The translations under genes were made by a program, and so were the position numbers. 64,000 bases of DNA from assembly GCA_964425695.1 (NCBI GenBank), contig CAYRNF010000004.1:1-64000 (forward strand), given 5' to 3'. Of this stretch, positions 32,230 to 40,783 are shown piece by piece; the stretch's first letter is position 1; the number at the start of each line of letters is the position of its first letter. The notes beneath the pieces were generated by a model, which did no database searches, had not been told where the DNA came from, and saw nothing but the letters and a program-made list of their open reading frames with translations. The stretch is from JAKPBU01 sp964425695 (GTDB taxonomy: Bacteria; Pseudomonadota; Gammaproteobacteria; Xanthomonadales; Xanthomonadaceae).

Positions 32230-33197
32230 GCGCGCGGACGCAGGGCAGCGTGCTGGTGGCAGGATCGGCAAATCTCGACCTGGTGGTGCGCGCGGCGCGC
32301 GTGCCGGCACCGGGCGAAACGCTGCTGGGGCGCGACTTCGCGCGCTATCCCGGAGGCAAGGGCGCCAACCAGGCGGTCGCCGCCGCGCGTGCCGGCGGTG
32401 CGCGCACGCGCATGTTGTTGGCACTGGGCGACGACGCCAACGCGCAGCCGCTGGAAGCGTCCCTGCGCGACGCCGGCGTGGACTGCGTGATCGTGCGCAG
32501 CGCGGAGCCCACGGGCGTCGCGCTGATCTGCGTCGCCGACGACGGCGAGAACGCAATCGTCGTGGCGTCCGGCGCCAACGCCACGCTTCGTCCCGCGGAC
32601 CTGCCGGCGCTGGATGGCGTCGGCTGCCTGCTGCTGCAGCTGGAATCGCCGTTCGAGGCGGTCACCGCCTGGGCACAAGCGGCCCGGGACGCCGGTGTGC
32701 GCGTGGTGCTCAATGCCGCGCCCGCGCCGGCGGGCGGCATTCCCGATGCGCTGCTGGCGTGCGTGGACGTGCTGGTGGTCAACGAAGGCGAACTTGCGGC
32801 CGTCGCAGCTGCGCGCGGGGCAGGCCCGGACGATGCGATGGCGCAGCAGCTGGCGCGCACGGGCGTGGCGTGCGTGGTGGTGACGCTCGGGTCGCTCGGC
32901 GCGGTGGCGCGCGATCGCGACCAGTGGCTCTTGCAGCCCGCCTTTCCCATCGAACCGGTCGATACCACCGGCGCGGGCGACACGTTCTGCGGCGTGCTGG
33001 CGGCGTGCCTCGCGCGCTCGGATACGCTGGAGACCGCGATGCGCCGCGCCTGCGCCGCGTCCGCGCTGGCCTGCACGCGCCCGGGTGCCCAGACCGGCGT
33101 GCCGGAGGCATCGGAGCTGGATGCATTGCTCGCCCCGCAGCGCGACGAAGGCGCCGCCCGCACCCGATTGGCCGCGCATGTCGGCGTCACCGACTGA
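32226..33197 (+). CDS. rbsK: Ribokinase-like PfkB-family sugar kinase
   Basis: 323-residue cytoplasmic PfkB kinase. The first signature 'GRDFARYPGGKGANQAVAAA' near residues 38-57 and the second signature 'VDTTGAGDTFCGVLAACLA' with the catalytic Asp near residue 250 are intact. The pattern is closest to ribokinase, which phosphorylates pentoses at C5. It is coupled by 4-bp overlap to the upstream secreted hydrolase, and the glycosidase-like gene follows after 40 bp. In context it may phosphorylate the monosaccharide released by the glycosidases next to it; the sugar could be ribose, another pentose or a nucleoside. Confidence 0.88.
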   Translation: MSARTQGSVLVAGSANLDLVVRAARVPAPGETLLGRDFARYPGGKGANQAVAAARAGGARTRMLLALGDDANAQPLEASLRDAGVDCVIVRSAEPTGVALICVADDGENAIVVASGANATLRPADLPALDGVGCLLLQLESPFEAVTAWAQAARDAGVRVVLNAAPAPAGGIPDALLACVDVLVVNEGELAAVAAARGAGPDDAMAQQLARTGVACVVVTLGSLGAVARDRDQWLLQPAFPIEPVDTTGAGDTFCGVLAACLARSDTLETAMRRACAASALACTRPGAQTGVPEASELDALLAPQRDEGAARTRLAAHVGVTD

Positions 33198-33237
33198 GCG
33201 CCACGGCCGCCTTTCCGACGAAGCATTCTCGAAGCCC

Positions 33238-35400
33238 ATGCAAGACGACAGCCCCCGCCGACCGGTTTCCACCGAGTACAAGTTCAGCCACGTCACCACC
33301 GGCCGCTACCTGCCCACGCCGGGCGGTGCGCCGGGCTGGCCCTTCGCGGAGATCGGACACTGGAAGATCGACCCGAACCGCAGCGCTGACGACTGGGTGT
33401 CCGAGCTGCGCGACTGGCGCCGCGAACATCTGGTGCGCATCGGCTACGACGATGCCAACTACCGGCGCCCCGAGCTGCTGTGGACGCAGCGCAACTTCGT
33501 GCACGTGCAGACCATGGTGGAAGACCGGTTCCTGTACGACCCGGAGCGGGGAGAGTGGACCGTCGACCGCTACCTCGACGACCTCATCGAGCGCTTCGGC
33601 GGCGTGGACAGCGTGCTGCTGTGGTTCGTGTATCCCAACATCGGCGTTGACGACCGCAACAAGACCGACCTGTTCCACGACCTGCCCGGCGGCGTGGCCG
33701 GCGTGCGCGGCGCGGTGGACGCATTCCACGCGCGCGGCGTGCGCGTGTTCCTGCCCACCATGCCGTGGGACCACGGCACGCGCGAGGCGAACGACAGCGA
33801 CTGGGTCGCGATGGCGAAGCTGATCGCCGCCACCGGCGCCGACGGCATCAACGGCGACACCTACAACGGCGTGCCGCGTGCGTTCTTCGATGCCTGCGAT
33901 GCCTTGGGACACCCGGTGTGCGTGGAGCCGGAGTCCACGATCAGCGCCGAGGAACACCTGATCTGGAACCTCAACAGCTGGGGCAAGAAAGCGCCCGACA
34001 CCCCCGTGCCGCCAGTGGCGAAGTTCAAGTGGTGCGAGCCGCGGCACATGATCCATTACGAGAACCGCTGGGGCCGCGATCGGCGCCACGACCTGCAGTA
34101 CTGCTTCTTCAACGGCATCGGCTACAACGCCTGGGAGAACGTCTGGGGCATCTGGAACCAGTTCACCCCGCGCGATGCCGAGGCGTTGCGTCGCATGGCC
34201 GCGATCTACCGGGCGCTGCCCGAATGCCCCACCAGCCTGGACTGGCGGCCGTACGTGCGCACGCTGCACGCCGGCGTGTTCGCCAGCGCCTTCCCCGGCC
34301 AGGGCCGCACGCTGTGGACGCTGGTGAACCGCAACGAGTCCGATGTGGAAGGCGACGTGCTGCGCCTGCCTCACGCAGCAGGCATGCGCTGGTTCGATGC
34401 GTGGCATGGCGTTGAGCTGCAGCCGCGCCTCGACGGCGAGCACGTGGTGCTCACCTTGGCGCTGGAAGGGCACGGGTTCGGCGCGGTGGTGGCGATCGCA
34501 GCCGATGCAGCCGATGCAGCCGATCCAACGTTCGACGGCTTTCTTGCGGCGCAGGCCCGGCACGCGGCAACGCCGCTGCGCACGCTGTCGCGCGAATGGA
34601 AGCCGCTGCCGCAGCAGCTGGTGCAGATCCAAGACACCGCAGCGGTCGCAACGGCACCCGATGGCATGGTCGAGATCCCCGCGGGCGATTTCGACTTCGC
34701 CGTGCACGGCGTGGAGATCGAGGGCCAGACCTGGTCCGGAAACGACGTGCAGTACCCGTGGGAGAACGACCCGCGCCGCTTCCACCGCAAGCGCATGACG
34801 ATGCGGCGGTTCTTCATGGACCGCACGCCGGTCACCAACGCGCAGTTCAAGGCTTTCCTCGATGCCAGCGGCTACGCGCCGCGCGATGCGCACAACTTCC
34901 TGCGCCACTGGCAGCACGGCGCCCCGGCCCCGGGCAGCGAACGCCAGCCGGTGCGCTGGGTGGCGCTGGAGGACGCGCGCGCGTACGCCGCCTGGGCCGG
35001 CAAGCGCCTGCCGCGCGAGTGGGAATGGCAGTACGCCGCGCAGGGCGGCGACGGCCGCGTCTATCCCTGGGGCAACGACTGGCGCGACGACGCCGTGCCC
35101 GCGCCGTGCCTGGAGCGCACCATGCGCGCGCCCGACGACGTGGACGCGCATCCGCAGGGCGCGTCGCCGTTCGGTGTGCTCGACCTGGTGGGCAACGTGT
35201 GGGAGTGGGCCGACGAGTATCGCGACGCGCACACCCGCGCCGCGGTGCTGCGCGGCGGCAGCCTGTACCGCCCGCAGACCTCGCATTGGTATTTCCCGCA
35301 GGCGCTGCGCAACGACCAGCACGGCAAGCTGCTGCTGATGGCGCCATGCAAGGACCGCAGCGGCGGCATCGGCTTCCGCTGCGTGGTGGATGCGGCATGA
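33238..35400 (+). CDS. Glycosidase-like TIM barrel fused to an FGE/SUMF1-like domain
   Basis: 720-residue two-part protein without a signal peptide. Residues about 10-400 look like a glycoside-hydrolase barrel: 'DSVLLWFVYPNIGVDD', 'VFLPTMPWDHGTREAND', 'GADGINGDTYNGVPRAF', 'PVCVEPES'. A short beta-sandwich follows (about 400-430). Residues about 475-720 are a formylglycine-generating-enzyme-like fold: 'DGMVEIPAGDFDF', 'VTNAQFKAFLDASGY', 'RLPREWEWQYAAQG', 'LVGNVWEWADEY', 'GGIGFRC'. The catalytic cysteine pair of true FGE is replaced (around 'SHWYFPQALRNDQHGK'), so this domain is probably a binding module rather than an active FGE. It ends 16 bp before the GH127 start. The reaction is not known; glycan cleavage is inferred from the fold and neighbours. 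Confidence 0.75.
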   Translation: MQDDSPRRPVSTEYKFSHVTTGRYLPTPGGAPGWPFAEIGHWKIDPNRSADDWVSELRDWRREHLVRIGYDDANYRRPELLWTQRNFVHVQTMVEDRFLYDPERGEWTVDRYLDDLIERFGGVDSVLLWFVYPNIGVDDRNKTDLFHDLPGGVAGVRGAVDAFHARGVRVFLPTMPWDHGTREANDSDWVAMAKLIAATGADGINGDTYNGVPRAFFDACDALGHPVCVEPESTISAEEHLIWNLNSWGKKAPDTPVPPVAKFKWCEPRHMIHYENRWGRDRRHDLQYCFFNGIGYNAWENVWGIWNQFTPRDAEALRRMAAIYRALPECPTSLDWRPYVRTLHAGVFASAFPGQGRTLWTLVNRNESDVEGDVLRLPHAAGMRWFDAWHGVELQPRLDGEHVVLTLALEGHGFGAVVAIAADAADAADPTFDGFLAAQARHAATPLRTLSREWKPLPQQLVQIQDTAAVATAPDGMVEIPAGDFDFAVHGVEIEGQTWSGNDVQYPWENDPRRFHRKRMTMRRFFMDRTPVTNAQFKAFLDASGYAPRDAHNFLRHWQHGAPAPGSERQPVRWVALEDARAYAAWAGKRLPREWEWQYAAQGGDGRVYPWGNDWRDDAVPAPCLERTMRAPDDVDAHPQGASPFGVLDLVGNVWEWADEYRDAHTRAAVLRGGSLYRPQTSHWYFPQALRNDQHGKLLLMAPCKDRSGGIGFRCVVDAA

Positions 35401-35416
35401 GCCGGCGGGCCGTGGC

Positions 35417-37294
35417 ATGAACCCGCGCGTTGACGTGCGGCTTGGCGGGATCCTGGGCGAGGCGATCGAAGCCAGCCGGCGCGGGCGGCTGTCCACCTTC
35501 ATCGTCGGCCCCGACAGCCCGGCCATCGCGCTCTTCGCGCCTGCGCATCGCGATGCCAACGCGGAAGGCGACTGGTACGGCGAGCATGCCGGCAAGTGGC
35601 TGGTGGCTGCCGCACGCGCGGCAGCACGCAGCGGCGACGCGGCGCTGCGCGAACGCGTGCTCGAAGTGGCGCACTTCCTGGCCAACGTGCAGGGCGAGGA
35701 CGGCTACCTCGGCACCTACGCCGCCGCGCGCCGCTTCACCGTGCCGCAGCCGCCGAAGCCGGAAAGCTGGAACGGCGAGCCCGCGCTGCGCACCTGGGAC
35801 ATCTGGATCCATGCCTACCTGGCGATCGGCCTGCTGGAAGTGCACCGGCAGCTCGGCGCTGCCGAGGCACTGGGCGCGGCCACGAGGATCGGCGACCTGG
35901 TGGCGCGCGCGCTTGCCGACGGCATCGACATCACCTCGCTGGGCAACCACCACGGCATGTCCGCCACCGTGTTCCTGGATGCGGCGATGGACCTGCACGA
36001 GGCGACGGGCGAAGCGCGCTTCCTCGCGCTGGCGCAGGCCATCCTGGCGCAGGCCGACGCGCAGCCGCGCCTGGCCCTGCTGCGACAGGCGCTGGCCGGC
36101 GCCGACCCGTCGGAGATCGCCACCGGCAAGGCGTATCAGCTGGCGTGGAACCTGGTCGGCCTGGCCAAACTGCATCGCCTCACCGGCGATGCGCGCTATG
36201 GCGAGGCCGTGGACCGGCAGTGGCAGGCGATACGCGACCATCACCTCACGCTCGGCGGCGGTCCGTGGGGCGGCGCCATGCACCGCTCGCGCGAGGTGTT
36301 CAACGCCGCCGGCACGTTCAGTCCGTACGCGTACGTGGAAACATGCTCCACCCTGGCCTGGATCCAGCTCAACGGCGAGCTGCTGCGCGCCACCGGTGAG
36401 GCGCGCTATGCCGGGGAGATCGAGCGCAGCGCGTACAACGACCTGCTCGCCGCCGCGGCGCCCGACGGCGAGGACTGGTGCTACTACGTCTTCCCCAACG
36501 GACGGCGCGTGCACACCACCTACTGGCGCTGCTGCAAGTCCAGCGGCGCGATGGCGCTGGAAGAGCTGCCCGGTCTGGCTTACGGGATCGACGGCGACGG
36601 CACGCTGGCCGTGCACCTGCTGGGCGAAGGCGAGGCGCGCTTTACGACAGGCGCCGGCGTGGTGACGCTGCGCCAGCACACGCGGTACCCGTTCGATGGC
36701 GCCATCGCGGTCGAGGTCGACACCACGGTGGCCGCGCCGTGCGCCATCCGCGTGCGTATTCCGCCCTGGGCGCGGGGCGCCAAGGCCCGGGTGGTGTCGG
36801 ACGATGGCACGTCCCTGCCGCTGCAGGCCACGCCCGGTGCGTATGTACTCGTGGCGCGCACCTGGCGGCGCGGCGACCGGATCGTGCTCGACCTGCCCAT
36901 GCGCGTGCGCGTGCATCGTGCCGCCAACCGCAACGTGCAGGCGTCGCGGCTGCCCGACGGCAGCCCGCTGGCGCAGCAGGTGCTGCGCTTCGACTGGCTC
37001 GCGCTGACGCGTGGCCCGCTGGTGTATGCCACCGGGCTGGTCGACGGCTACAAGGTCGACGAGACGCTGGCACTGGGGCAGGACGAGGACCCCGATGTGA
37101 CCGAGCGCACGTCGTCGGCAGGCGTACCGGAACTCGAGCTGCGCGCGCCCGGCCGCGCGCCGCTGCGTTACGCGCCGTACTACCTGGCAGGCGGACGCGT
37201 GGACGGCGCGTGCCGGCTGACCTGGCTGTCGCTGCCGCCCGAGGGCGCCGTGCTTCCGCCCGCGGCCGCGCACGCCGGCGGCAACGAATCCTGA
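35417..37294 (+). CDS. GH127-family (DUF1680) beta-L-arabinofuranosidase-like enzyme
   Basis: 625-residue (alpha/alpha)6-barrel glycosidase. The zinc/cysteine active site of GH127 (Glu and three Cys) is present as Glu308 and Cys310 in 'YVETCSTLAW', and Cys372-Cys373 in 'YWRCCKSSGAMALEELPG'. In characterised members the second residue of the CC pair is the nucleophile, or its close equivalent, in retaining hydrolysis of beta-L-arabinofuranosides. C-terminal beta-sandwich domains follow from about residue 400. No signal peptide is seen, so the substrate must enter the cytoplasm first. The ATG at 35417 was chosen; ATG 35390 would overlap the preceding gene by 11 bp. The upstream partner is the glycosidase/FGE fusion, in the same transcription unit. 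Confidence 0.85.
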   Translation: MNPRVDVRLGGILGEAIEASRRGRLSTFIVGPDSPAIALFAPAHRDANAEGDWYGEHAGKWLVAAARAAARSGDAALRERVLEVAHFLANVQGEDGYLGTYAAARRFTVPQPPKPESWNGEPALRTWDIWIHAYLAIGLLEVHRQLGAAEALGAATRIGDLVARALADGIDITSLGNHHGMSATVFLDAAMDLHEATGEARFLALAQAILAQADAQPRLALLRQALAGADPSEIATGKAYQLAWNLVGLAKLHRLTGDARYGEAVDRQWQAIRDHHLTLGGGPWGGAMHRSREVFNAAGTFSPYAYVETCSTLAWIQLNGELLRATGEARYAGEIERSAYNDLLAAAAPDGEDWCYYVFPNGRRVHTTYWRCCKSSGAMALEELPGLAYGIDGDGTLAVHLLGEGEARFTTGAGVVTLRQHTRYPFDGAIAVEVDTTVAAPCAIRVRIPPWARGAKARVVSDDGTSLPLQATPGAYVLVARTWRRGDRIVLDLPMRVRVHRAANRNVQASRLPDGSPLAQQVLRFDWLALTRGPLVYATGLVDGYKVDETLALGQDEDPDVTERTSSAGVPELELRAPGRAPLRYAPYYLAGGRVDGACRLTWLSLPPEGAVLPPAAAHAGGNES

Positions 37295-37382
37295 CGACTG
37301 AACATAGCCCGCGCCGCTGTTTCCCGTACCCGCGCCGACCGCACATTCGCCCTGCCATGTCCCGCCCGCACGCTCCTGCCCC

Positions 37383-38588
37383 ATGAGTCCCGACACGTCC
37401 AAACCCGCACCAGCGCAGCAGGCCCTCCGGGCTGCAGGACCGCTGGCCGGCGTGCGCGTGCTGGACCTGTCGGCCTACATCGCCGGGCCCTACGGCTGCA
37501 GCCTGCTGGCCGACCAGGGCGCCGACGTGATCAAGGTGGAGCCGCCCGCTGGCGACAACCTGCGCCAGTACCCGTCCACGCTGGAGCGGGAAAGCCGCGC
37601 GTTCCTGGGCGTGAACCGCGGCAAGCGCGGGATCGTGCTGGACCTGAAGCAGGCCGACGCGCACGCCATGCTGTTGCGCCTGGTCGAAGGCGCGGACGTG
37701 TTCGTGCACAACTTCCGCCCGGCGGTGCCGGCGCGGCTGGGCATCGACTACGAACGGCTGCGCGCGGCGAACCCGCGCCTGGTGTATTGCGCGGTGACCG
37801 GCTACGGCGACAGCGGCCCGATGCGCGACCAGGCCGGCTACGACCAGGTGCTGCAGGCCATGACCGGCATCTGCACCTTCCAAGGCAAGCGCGGCGAGGC
37901 GCCGGAGATCGTGTACGGCTCGGTGGTGGACTACTACGCGGCCGCGCTGCTGGCGATGGGCGTGTCCAGCGCGCTGTACGAACGGGAGCGCAGCGGGCAG
38001 GGCCAGTTCGTGGGCGTGTCGCTGCTGCACAGCGCGCTGGCGATGCAGTCCGCGCGCATGGTCTGGGCCGACGGCGAGGAGCTGGACGTGGGCCGCGACA
38101 TGCGCTCCGGCGGCGTCACCGGCCTGCATCCCACCCGCGACGGCTGGCTGTACCTGTCGGCCAACACGCCGCATTTCTGGAAGGCGCTGTGCGAGCGCAC
38201 CGGTCTGCACGCGCTGCTGGACGAGCCGCGCTACGACACCGTGCGCAAGCGTGCGCAGCACAGCGACGAGATCGTGCCGCGGCTGCGCGCGGCGCTGTTC
38301 GAGCGCACCGCCGCGCAGTGGGAAGCCGCTTTCGGCAACGCCGTGCCGTGTTCGGCCGCACGCCGCATCGAGGACATGTTCGACCACCCGCAGGTCGCCG
38401 CGCAGGGTCTGGTCGAGCACTACGAACACCCGGTGGTGGGCGGCTACCGCGGCATGGCGCGGCCGGTCGCGTTCGGGCGCACGCCGGCGCAGAAGGTATC
38501 GGCGGCACCGGCGCTGGGCGAGCACAGCGACAGCGTCGTCGCTGCGCTGGCGCGCGGCGATATCGAGGCGGTCTGGACCCAGCGTTGA
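37383..38588 (+). CDS. Class III (CaiB/BaiF) CoA-transferase
   Basis: 401-residue family III CoA-transferase, which moves CoA between carboxylic acids through an aspartyl-CoA intermediate. 'GVRVLDLSAYIAGPYGCSLL' is the N-terminal nucleotide-like segment, the catalytic aspartate is Asp154 in 'AGYDQVLQAMTG', and 'GDSGPMRDQ' and 'VGVSLLHSALAM' are typical. It follows the GH127 gene by 88 bp. A natural partner in the window is the CitE-like lyase at 24.1 kb: activation of an acid followed by C-C cleavage, as in itaconate or citramalate pathways. That pairing is inferred. Confidence 0.88.
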   Translation: MSPDTSKPAPAQQALRAAGPLAGVRVLDLSAYIAGPYGCSLLADQGADVIKVEPPAGDNLRQYPSTLERESRAFLGVNRGKRGIVLDLKQADAHAMLLRLVEGADVFVHNFRPAVPARLGIDYERLRAANPRLVYCAVTGYGDSGPMRDQAGYDQVLQAMTGICTFQGKRGEAPEIVYGSVVDYYAAALLAMGVSSALYERERSGQGQFVGVSLLHSALAMQSARMVWADGEELDVGRDMRSGGVTGLHPTRDGWLYLSANTPHFWKALCERTGLHALLDEPRYDTVRKRAQHSDEIVPRLRAALFERTAAQWEAAFGNAVPCSAARRIEDMFDHPQVAAQGLVEHYEHPVVGGYRGMARPVAFGRTPAQKVSAAPALGEHSDSVVAALARGDIEAVWTQR

Positions 38589-38645
38589 GACGTGCGGCCC
38601 CGGCCTTCGCGCCAGCGCTGCCGTCACGCACCCGCCCTCGAGACC

Positions 38646-39101
38646 TCAATCCTCGCCGATATCCTCGTTCCACACCTCGGGATTGGCGGCGATCCAGTCG
38701 CCGAGCAGCTCGATGCAGCGCGCATCGGCCAGGTCGATCACTTCCACGCCGCTGTCGCGCAGCCAGTCGATGCCGCCGGCGAAGTTCACCGATTCCCCCA
38801 CGACCACCGTGCCGATCCCGAACTGGCGCACCAGCCCGCTGCAGTACCAGCACGGGGCCAGGGTGGTCACCATGATCGTGTCGCGGTAGCGGCGCTGCCG
38901 GCCGGCCTTGCGGAACGCGTCGGTCTCGCCGTGCACGGAAGGATCGCCCTCCTGCACGCGGCGGTTGTGGCCGCAGCCCAGCAGGGTGCCGTCGTTGCGG
39001 TACAGCGCCGCGCCGATGGGGATGCCGCCTTCGGCCAGGCCGGCGCGGGCCTCGGCCAGGGCGGTGTCGAGCAGGGCACGGTAGTCGGGGGTGGCGATCA
39101 T
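38646..39101 (-). CDS. Cytosine deaminase of the yeast Fcy1 type
   Basis: 151-residue zinc-dependent deaminase of the CDA fold. Zinc/proton-shuttle residues are His57-x-Glu59 (VHGETDAF) and Cys84-x-x-Cys87 (APCWYC). Blocks 'GGIPIGAALY', 'LGCGHNRRVQEG', 'VVVGESVNF' and the C-terminal 'NPEVWNEDIGED' closely follow yeast cytosine deaminase (GGVPIGG, GRGHNMR, VVGENVNF, DWFEDIGE) rather than bacterial CodA or TadA. It would convert cytosine to uracil, or act on a related base. It is on the strand opposite to its neighbours and convergent with the CoA-transferase, so it need not belong to the carbohydrate cluster. Confidence 0.88.
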   Translation of the reverse strand: MIATPDYRALLDTALAEARAGLAEGGIPIGAALYRNDGTLLGCGHNRRVQEGDPSVHGETDAFRKAGRQRRYRDTIMVTTLAPCWYCSGLVRQFGIGTVVVGESVNFAGGIDWLRDSGVEVIDLADARCIELLGDWIAANPEVWNEDIGED

Positions 39102-39142
39102 GCGGACATTCGGCGACGGCGCGTGGGCGCGGGCGTCCGATT

Positions 39143-39167
39143 GTAGGAGCGGCTTCGGCCGCGTGCC
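39143..39167. repeat. Single 'gtaggagcggcttcggccgcg' repeat
   Basis: GTAGGAGCGGCTTCGGCCGC (39143-39162) is the consensus form of the palindromic repeat found in pairs elsewhere in the window. On the minus strand its edge contributes to a TACAAT box (rc of 39140-39145) about 38 nt upstream of the deaminase start. Confidence 0.75.
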
Positions 39168-39293
39168 TTCCGGAACTCCCCTCGCAAACCAGTGTCGTGG
39201 CCGTAGCCGCGGGTGCGGCGCTTCCGCAGCCGTGCGCGCCGGACGCCACGCATGCCGCCCGCCAATGCCGCACCGCCGCTGGACACCGCGCGG

Positions 39294-39307
39294 TGGAATC
39301 GTTTACA
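39294..39307. promoter_or_regulatory. LacI-family-type operator upstream of the sugar permease
   Basis: TGGAATCGTTTACA matches the pseudo-palindrome TGnAAnCGnTTnCA typical of LacI/GalR-family operators at all ten fixed positions, with the central CG. It lies 53 bp before the permease ATG at 39361. No LacI-family gene is in the window, so the regulator would act in trans. Confidence 0.55.
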
Positions 39308-39360
39308 TGGCGCGTCGCCCGGCGCCTGTCCGCGTCGCGTCCCGCCTGCCAGGAGCTCCC

Positions 39361-40668
39361 ATGGAATCGCCGCTGCCCGCCACGCCGTCGCCTGCTGCCG
39401 GCCAACCCGTGTCCACGCCGCGCCTGGCGATGGCGGTGGTCACCTCGATCTTCTTCATGTGGGGCTTCCTGACCTGCCTGAACGACATCCTGATCCCGCA
39501 CCTGAAGGCGTCTTTCGAGCTGAGCTGGACGCAGGCGATGCTGATCCAGTTCACCTTCTTCGGCGCGTACTTCCTGATGGCGCTGCCGGCCGGGCGGCTG
39601 GTCACCGCGCTGGGCTACAAGAAGGGCATCGTGGCGGGGCTGGCGATCGCCGGCGTGGGCGCGCTGCTGTTCTGGCCGGCCGCGCAGTTCCACGTGTACG
39701 CGCTGTTCCTGGGGGCGCTGTTCGTGCTGGCCACCGGCATCACCGTGCTGCAGGTGGCGGCCAACCCCTACGTGGCGCTGCTGGGCCCGGAGCGCACCAG
39801 CCACAGCCGGCTCACCCTGGCGCAGTCGATGAACTCGTTCGGCACGTTCCTGGCGCCGTTCTTCGGCGGCATGCTGATCCTGGGCGCCACCAGCAGCGGC
39901 ACCGGCGGCACCGAGGCGCTCACCGCGGCGCAGCGCGCCGCCGAGGCGCAGGTGGTGCAGGGGCCCTACGTGGGGCTGGGCATCACCCTGTTCGTGCTGG
40001 CCGCCATCGTGATGGCCTTCCGCCTGCCGTCCATCCGCGGCGTGGAGGACGTGGCGCACGACACGCGCTTCACCGTGGGCGATGCGCTGCGCCATCCGCA
40101 CGTGCTGTTCGGCGTGCTGGCGATCTTCTTCTACGTGGGCGCCGAAGTCGCCATCGGCAGCGTGCTGGTGAACTACCTGTCCGGCCCCAGCATCGGCATG
40201 GCCATCACCGAGCAGGAAGCCGCGAACTACGTGGCGCTGTACTGGGGCGGGGCGATGGTGGGCCGGCTGGTGGGATCGTTCCTGCTGGCGCGCTTCGATC
40301 CGCGCAGGCTGCTGGCCGCGTTCGCGGGCGTCAACGTCGTGCTGCTGCTGCTCACGATGACCAGCACCGGCGCGTTGGCCATGTGGAGCGTGATCGCGAT
40401 CGGCCTGTTCAACTCGATCATGTTCCCCACCATCTTCGCGCTGGGCATCGAGCGCCTGGGCCCGCTGACCGAGAAGGCCGCGAGCCTGTTGATCATGGCG
40501 ATCGTGGGCGGCGCGCTGGTGCCTCTGGCCACCGGCTGGCTGGCCGACGCGTACGGGCTGCAGCAGTCGTTCCTGCTGCCGGCGGCGTGCTACCTGTACA
40601 TCGTGTTCTACGGGTTGCGCGGATCGCGGGTGCGCGAATCCGCAACGCTGCAGGCAAGCGCGCCATAG
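39361..40668 (+). CDS. FHS-family sugar MFS permease (fucose/glucose/galactose type)
   Basis: 435-residue inner-membrane transporter with twelve predicted helices. 'TSIFFMWGFLTCLNDILIPH' at the N-terminus is the FucP/GluP hallmark, along with 'VLQVAANPYVALLGPE' and 'GTFLAPFFGGMLILG' in the first half. FHS members import L-fucose, glucose, galactose or related hexoses with protons. The ATG at 39361 has the clear Shine-Dalgarno AGGAGCT. A LacI-type operator sits 53 bp upstream, so induction by sugar is expected. It may deliver sugars or oligosaccharide fragments to the cytoplasmic glycosidases encoded upstream; the substrate is inferred only to be a sugar. Confidence 0.9.
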   Translation: MESPLPATPSPAAGQPVSTPRLAMAVVTSIFFMWGFLTCLNDILIPHLKASFELSWTQAMLIQFTFFGAYFLMALPAGRLVTALGYKKGIVAGLAIAGVGALLFWPAAQFHVYALFLGALFVLATGITVLQVAANPYVALLGPERTSHSRLTLAQSMNSFGTFLAPFFGGMLILGATSSGTGGTEALTAAQRAAEAQVVQGPYVGLGITLFVLAAIVMAFRLPSIRGVEDVAHDTRFTVGDALRHPHVLFGVLAIFFYVGAEVAIGSVLVNYLSGPSIGMAITEQEAANYVALYWGGAMVGRLVGSFLLARFDPRRLLAAFAGVNVVLLLLTMTSTGALAMWSVIAIGLFNSIMFPTIFALGIERLGPLTEKAASLLIMAIVGGALVPLATGWLADAYGLQQSFLLPAACYLYIVFYGLRGSRVRESATLQASAP

Positions 40669-40770
40669 CGCACCGCGTGCACCCTTCAAGACGCGGCGGG
40701 GCACCGGGCGCGACCCGGGCGCGGCGCCACGGCTGCGCTGGGGCACGCCGCTGGCCCGCAGCGCCGGTGC

Positions 40771-40776
40771 GATAAT
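40771..40776 (+). promoter_or_regulatory. Candidate -10 box (GATAAT) for ubiE
   Basis: GATAAT ends 8 nt before the ATG at 40784, again compatible with a nearly leaderless message. The -35 is not evident. Confidence 0.4.
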
Positions 40777-40783
40777 CGCCGGC

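Noticed and set aside
39361..40668. Naming the permease FucP specifically
   Set aside because: FHS-family members for fucose, glucose and galactose share the visible motifs; no fucose catabolic genes are present to support the narrower call.
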